A DNA stretch of 64,000 bases from Amphirosellinia nigrospora (taxonomy: Eukaryota; Ascomycota; Sordariomycetes; Xylariales; Xylariaceae): NCBI GenBank assembly GCA_004123355.1, contig SCHM01000002.1:2976001-3040000 (forward strand), read 5' to 3'. Positions within the stretch are counted from its first letter, which is position 1. The number at the start of each line of letters is the position of its first letter. The position numbers and the translations under genes are program-made. Positions 62,728 through 64,000 of the stretch are shown piece after piece. The notes below the pieces were generated by a model. The model was given only the letters and a program-made list of their open reading frames with translations. It was not told the DNA's origin and ran no database searches.

Positions 62728-64000
62728 ATGACCAGAGAAAAAAAGAAAGCGCCTGCGCCGGCGCACGGCGTTGCTGCGGCCGCTAGACGTGCCAAGATGG
62801 AGAGAGCCTTGCAGTACTCCGATACTGTTTGGCGCAATCTAAACCCCTTGAAGGCACCCCCCAAGATGAAGCATAAGTCGTATTTTGAAGCAGTCGAAAA
62901 TGCAGACAAGAAGAAGAAACTAGAATTCGAGGTATATAGTTATATTTACAGTTGGGTAGAACTCGAAATCTCAGCGAAATGCTTACCAGCTACAGATCAC
63001 CACCGACCGAGAGCCACCCCCGGGCTTCGAATTTATTCCTACCGGGCATCCCGAGCTATCACAGGAGTGCAAAGAGCAATCGCGCGATAGAGACGCCATG
63101 TTCTTCATTGTCTCTGTGAGATCTACCATTGGTATTTCTGTCTCGAAAACCACTGACCATACCGTCTAGAACTCGAAAGATACGCTGAAGCTCGATCATC
63201 ACATGAATCGCCTAGGATATCATTTCCGATGTTCCATCGTGGAGGAAGCGCGCAAAGTTCTAAAGGAGAATGGGCACCATGAACAGGCGGCCTATGTACA
63301 CGAACCTGGGAAACCGGAGCCTATACCGAACTGCCAGCGGGAGATAGATCTTGAGGCTGATGCCGTCCTCAGAGACCTTTTCCCCAGAATACCAAACACT
63401 GACCGACAGGAGATCATCGACCACGCCTTTAAGAAAGTATGCATTTCACACTATTTCTGGCTCGCTCGTTCGCGCACTAACCTAGTCTCACCAACATAGG
63501 ACGGCAAGTTCAACGGTGAAATCAAAGTCGGCATGGCCAAGGATATAACACTGGCGCGCCGAGTCCAACTTGCGGCTCTTGCTCACATAAGACATACTCA
63601 CACACGCTATGATAAACTGCTCAGAGAATCTGACTGGGCAAATGCCCGGAAAGCTGTAGAAAAGCCATGCTTGGATATCATCGTCAAGTGGCGAGGAGAT
63701 GAAGAGACTGGCCGTGACCAGCTCGACGAGATTCTTCGGGAAGTCATTGAAATTTCTGATACCGAAAGTGATTCCGAGGATGAAAGAAGTATTGCAGACA
63801 ATGCACACATTCCTACCCTTCGGACAAGATCGGTCGCAGCATCAATACCAAGCAGGGCGGTATCACGATTATTCCGTGCCGCTAACCAACAAACGGGCGT
63901 GGATAGCCGGACAAGTAGTCCTGCTCACGGTCCTCCTACGCCAACTCGGCTGAGAGCTGAAAGAAGAGCTCGCAAGACTCAGCAACGATTCAAGCGATAT
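62728..64000 (+). CDS. DUF2293 domain protein, 3' end outside the window
   Basis: The ATG at 62728 gives MTREKKKAPAPAHGVAAAAR, a basic N-terminus, then MERALQYSDTVWRNLNPLKA and SYFEAVENADKKKKLEFE. Introns follow at about 62,932-62,995, about 63,115-63,170 and about 63,437-63,500. Conserved blocks are EREPPPGFEFIPTGHPELSQ-type sequence, LDHHMNRLGYHFRCSIVEEA and the DUF2293 core LRDLFPRIPNTDRQEIIDHA. After that come VGMAKDITLARRVQLAALAH, IRHTHTRYDKLL and the acidic IEISDTESDSEDERS, then a Ser/Arg-rich tail with CPTPTR-like basic repeats still open at 64000. The family is fungal, often thought nuclear; its function is unknown. The start of this gene could be extended by a small upstream exon. 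The visible frame is unbroken. Confidence 0.75.

Overview
The window is nuclear DNA of a filamentous ascomycete (Pezizomycotina, most likely Sordariomycetes). This rests on short spliceosomal introns (about 50-140 bp, GTRNGT donors, CTRAY branch sites, YAG acceptors), uninterrupted orthologues of conserved fungal genes, a PHO81/NUC-2 type phosphate regulator, a tRNA-Leu with a short intron, and intergenic DNA full of TAGGTA/TACCTA palindromes. No virus-like element, transposon, rDNA, centromere or telomere sequence was recognised.

Layout. 2.0-4.6 kb: a small putative membrane protein and a type-B carboxylesterase (+). 6.2-13.8 kb: two single-pass membrane proteins with Ser/Thr- or Pro-rich tails (-). 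15.4-17.5 kb: DHX35-like DEAH RNA helicase (-). 17.9-19.5 kb: CUE-domain protein (+). 20.8-22.5 kb: cytochrome P450 (+). 26.4-30.0 kb: SPX-ankyrin-GDPD regulator nuc-2/PHO81 (+). 30.4-35.3 kb: multi-pass membrane protein, COX11 and a flavin amine-oxidase-like protein (all -). 37.2-38.0 kb: v-SNARE VTI1 (+). 38.7-44.0 kb: RRP12 and SEC17 (-). 44.6-45.7 kb: tRNA-Leu(AAG) and a mitochondrial GatC-like protein (+). 46.1-48.8 kb: DUF726 protein (-). 52.9-60.2 kb: Ras-like/RasGEF fusion and GH63-like glycosidase (+). 60.9-61.8 kb: ATP synthase OSCP (-). 62.7 kb to the end: DUF2293 protein (+), running off the window. The longest gene-poor stretches are 7.8-11.5, 22.5-26.4 and 48.8-52.9 kb.

The genes are mostly unrelated housekeeping functions: mitochondrial biogenesis (COX11, OSCP, GatC-like), vesicle fusion (VTI1 and SEC17, which act at the same SNARE step), ribosome and RNA maturation (RRP12, DHX35), and signalling (NUC-2, RasGEF). 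There is no operon or biosynthetic cluster.

The strongest window-wide signal is technical. Many conserved, partly essential genes change reading frame at single-base deficits that sit mostly in homopolymer runs, nearly all in the same direction. This fits homopolymer under-calling in an unpolished long-read assembly better than mass gene decay. CDS spans below therefore run from start to stop including introns, and note where the frame moves. No convincing undescribed multi-gene system was found. The most biologically interesting items are the Ras-like/RasGEF fusion, the signal-peptide-less GH63-like enzyme, the intron-split start codon of nuc-2 and the pair of sensor-like membrane proteins.
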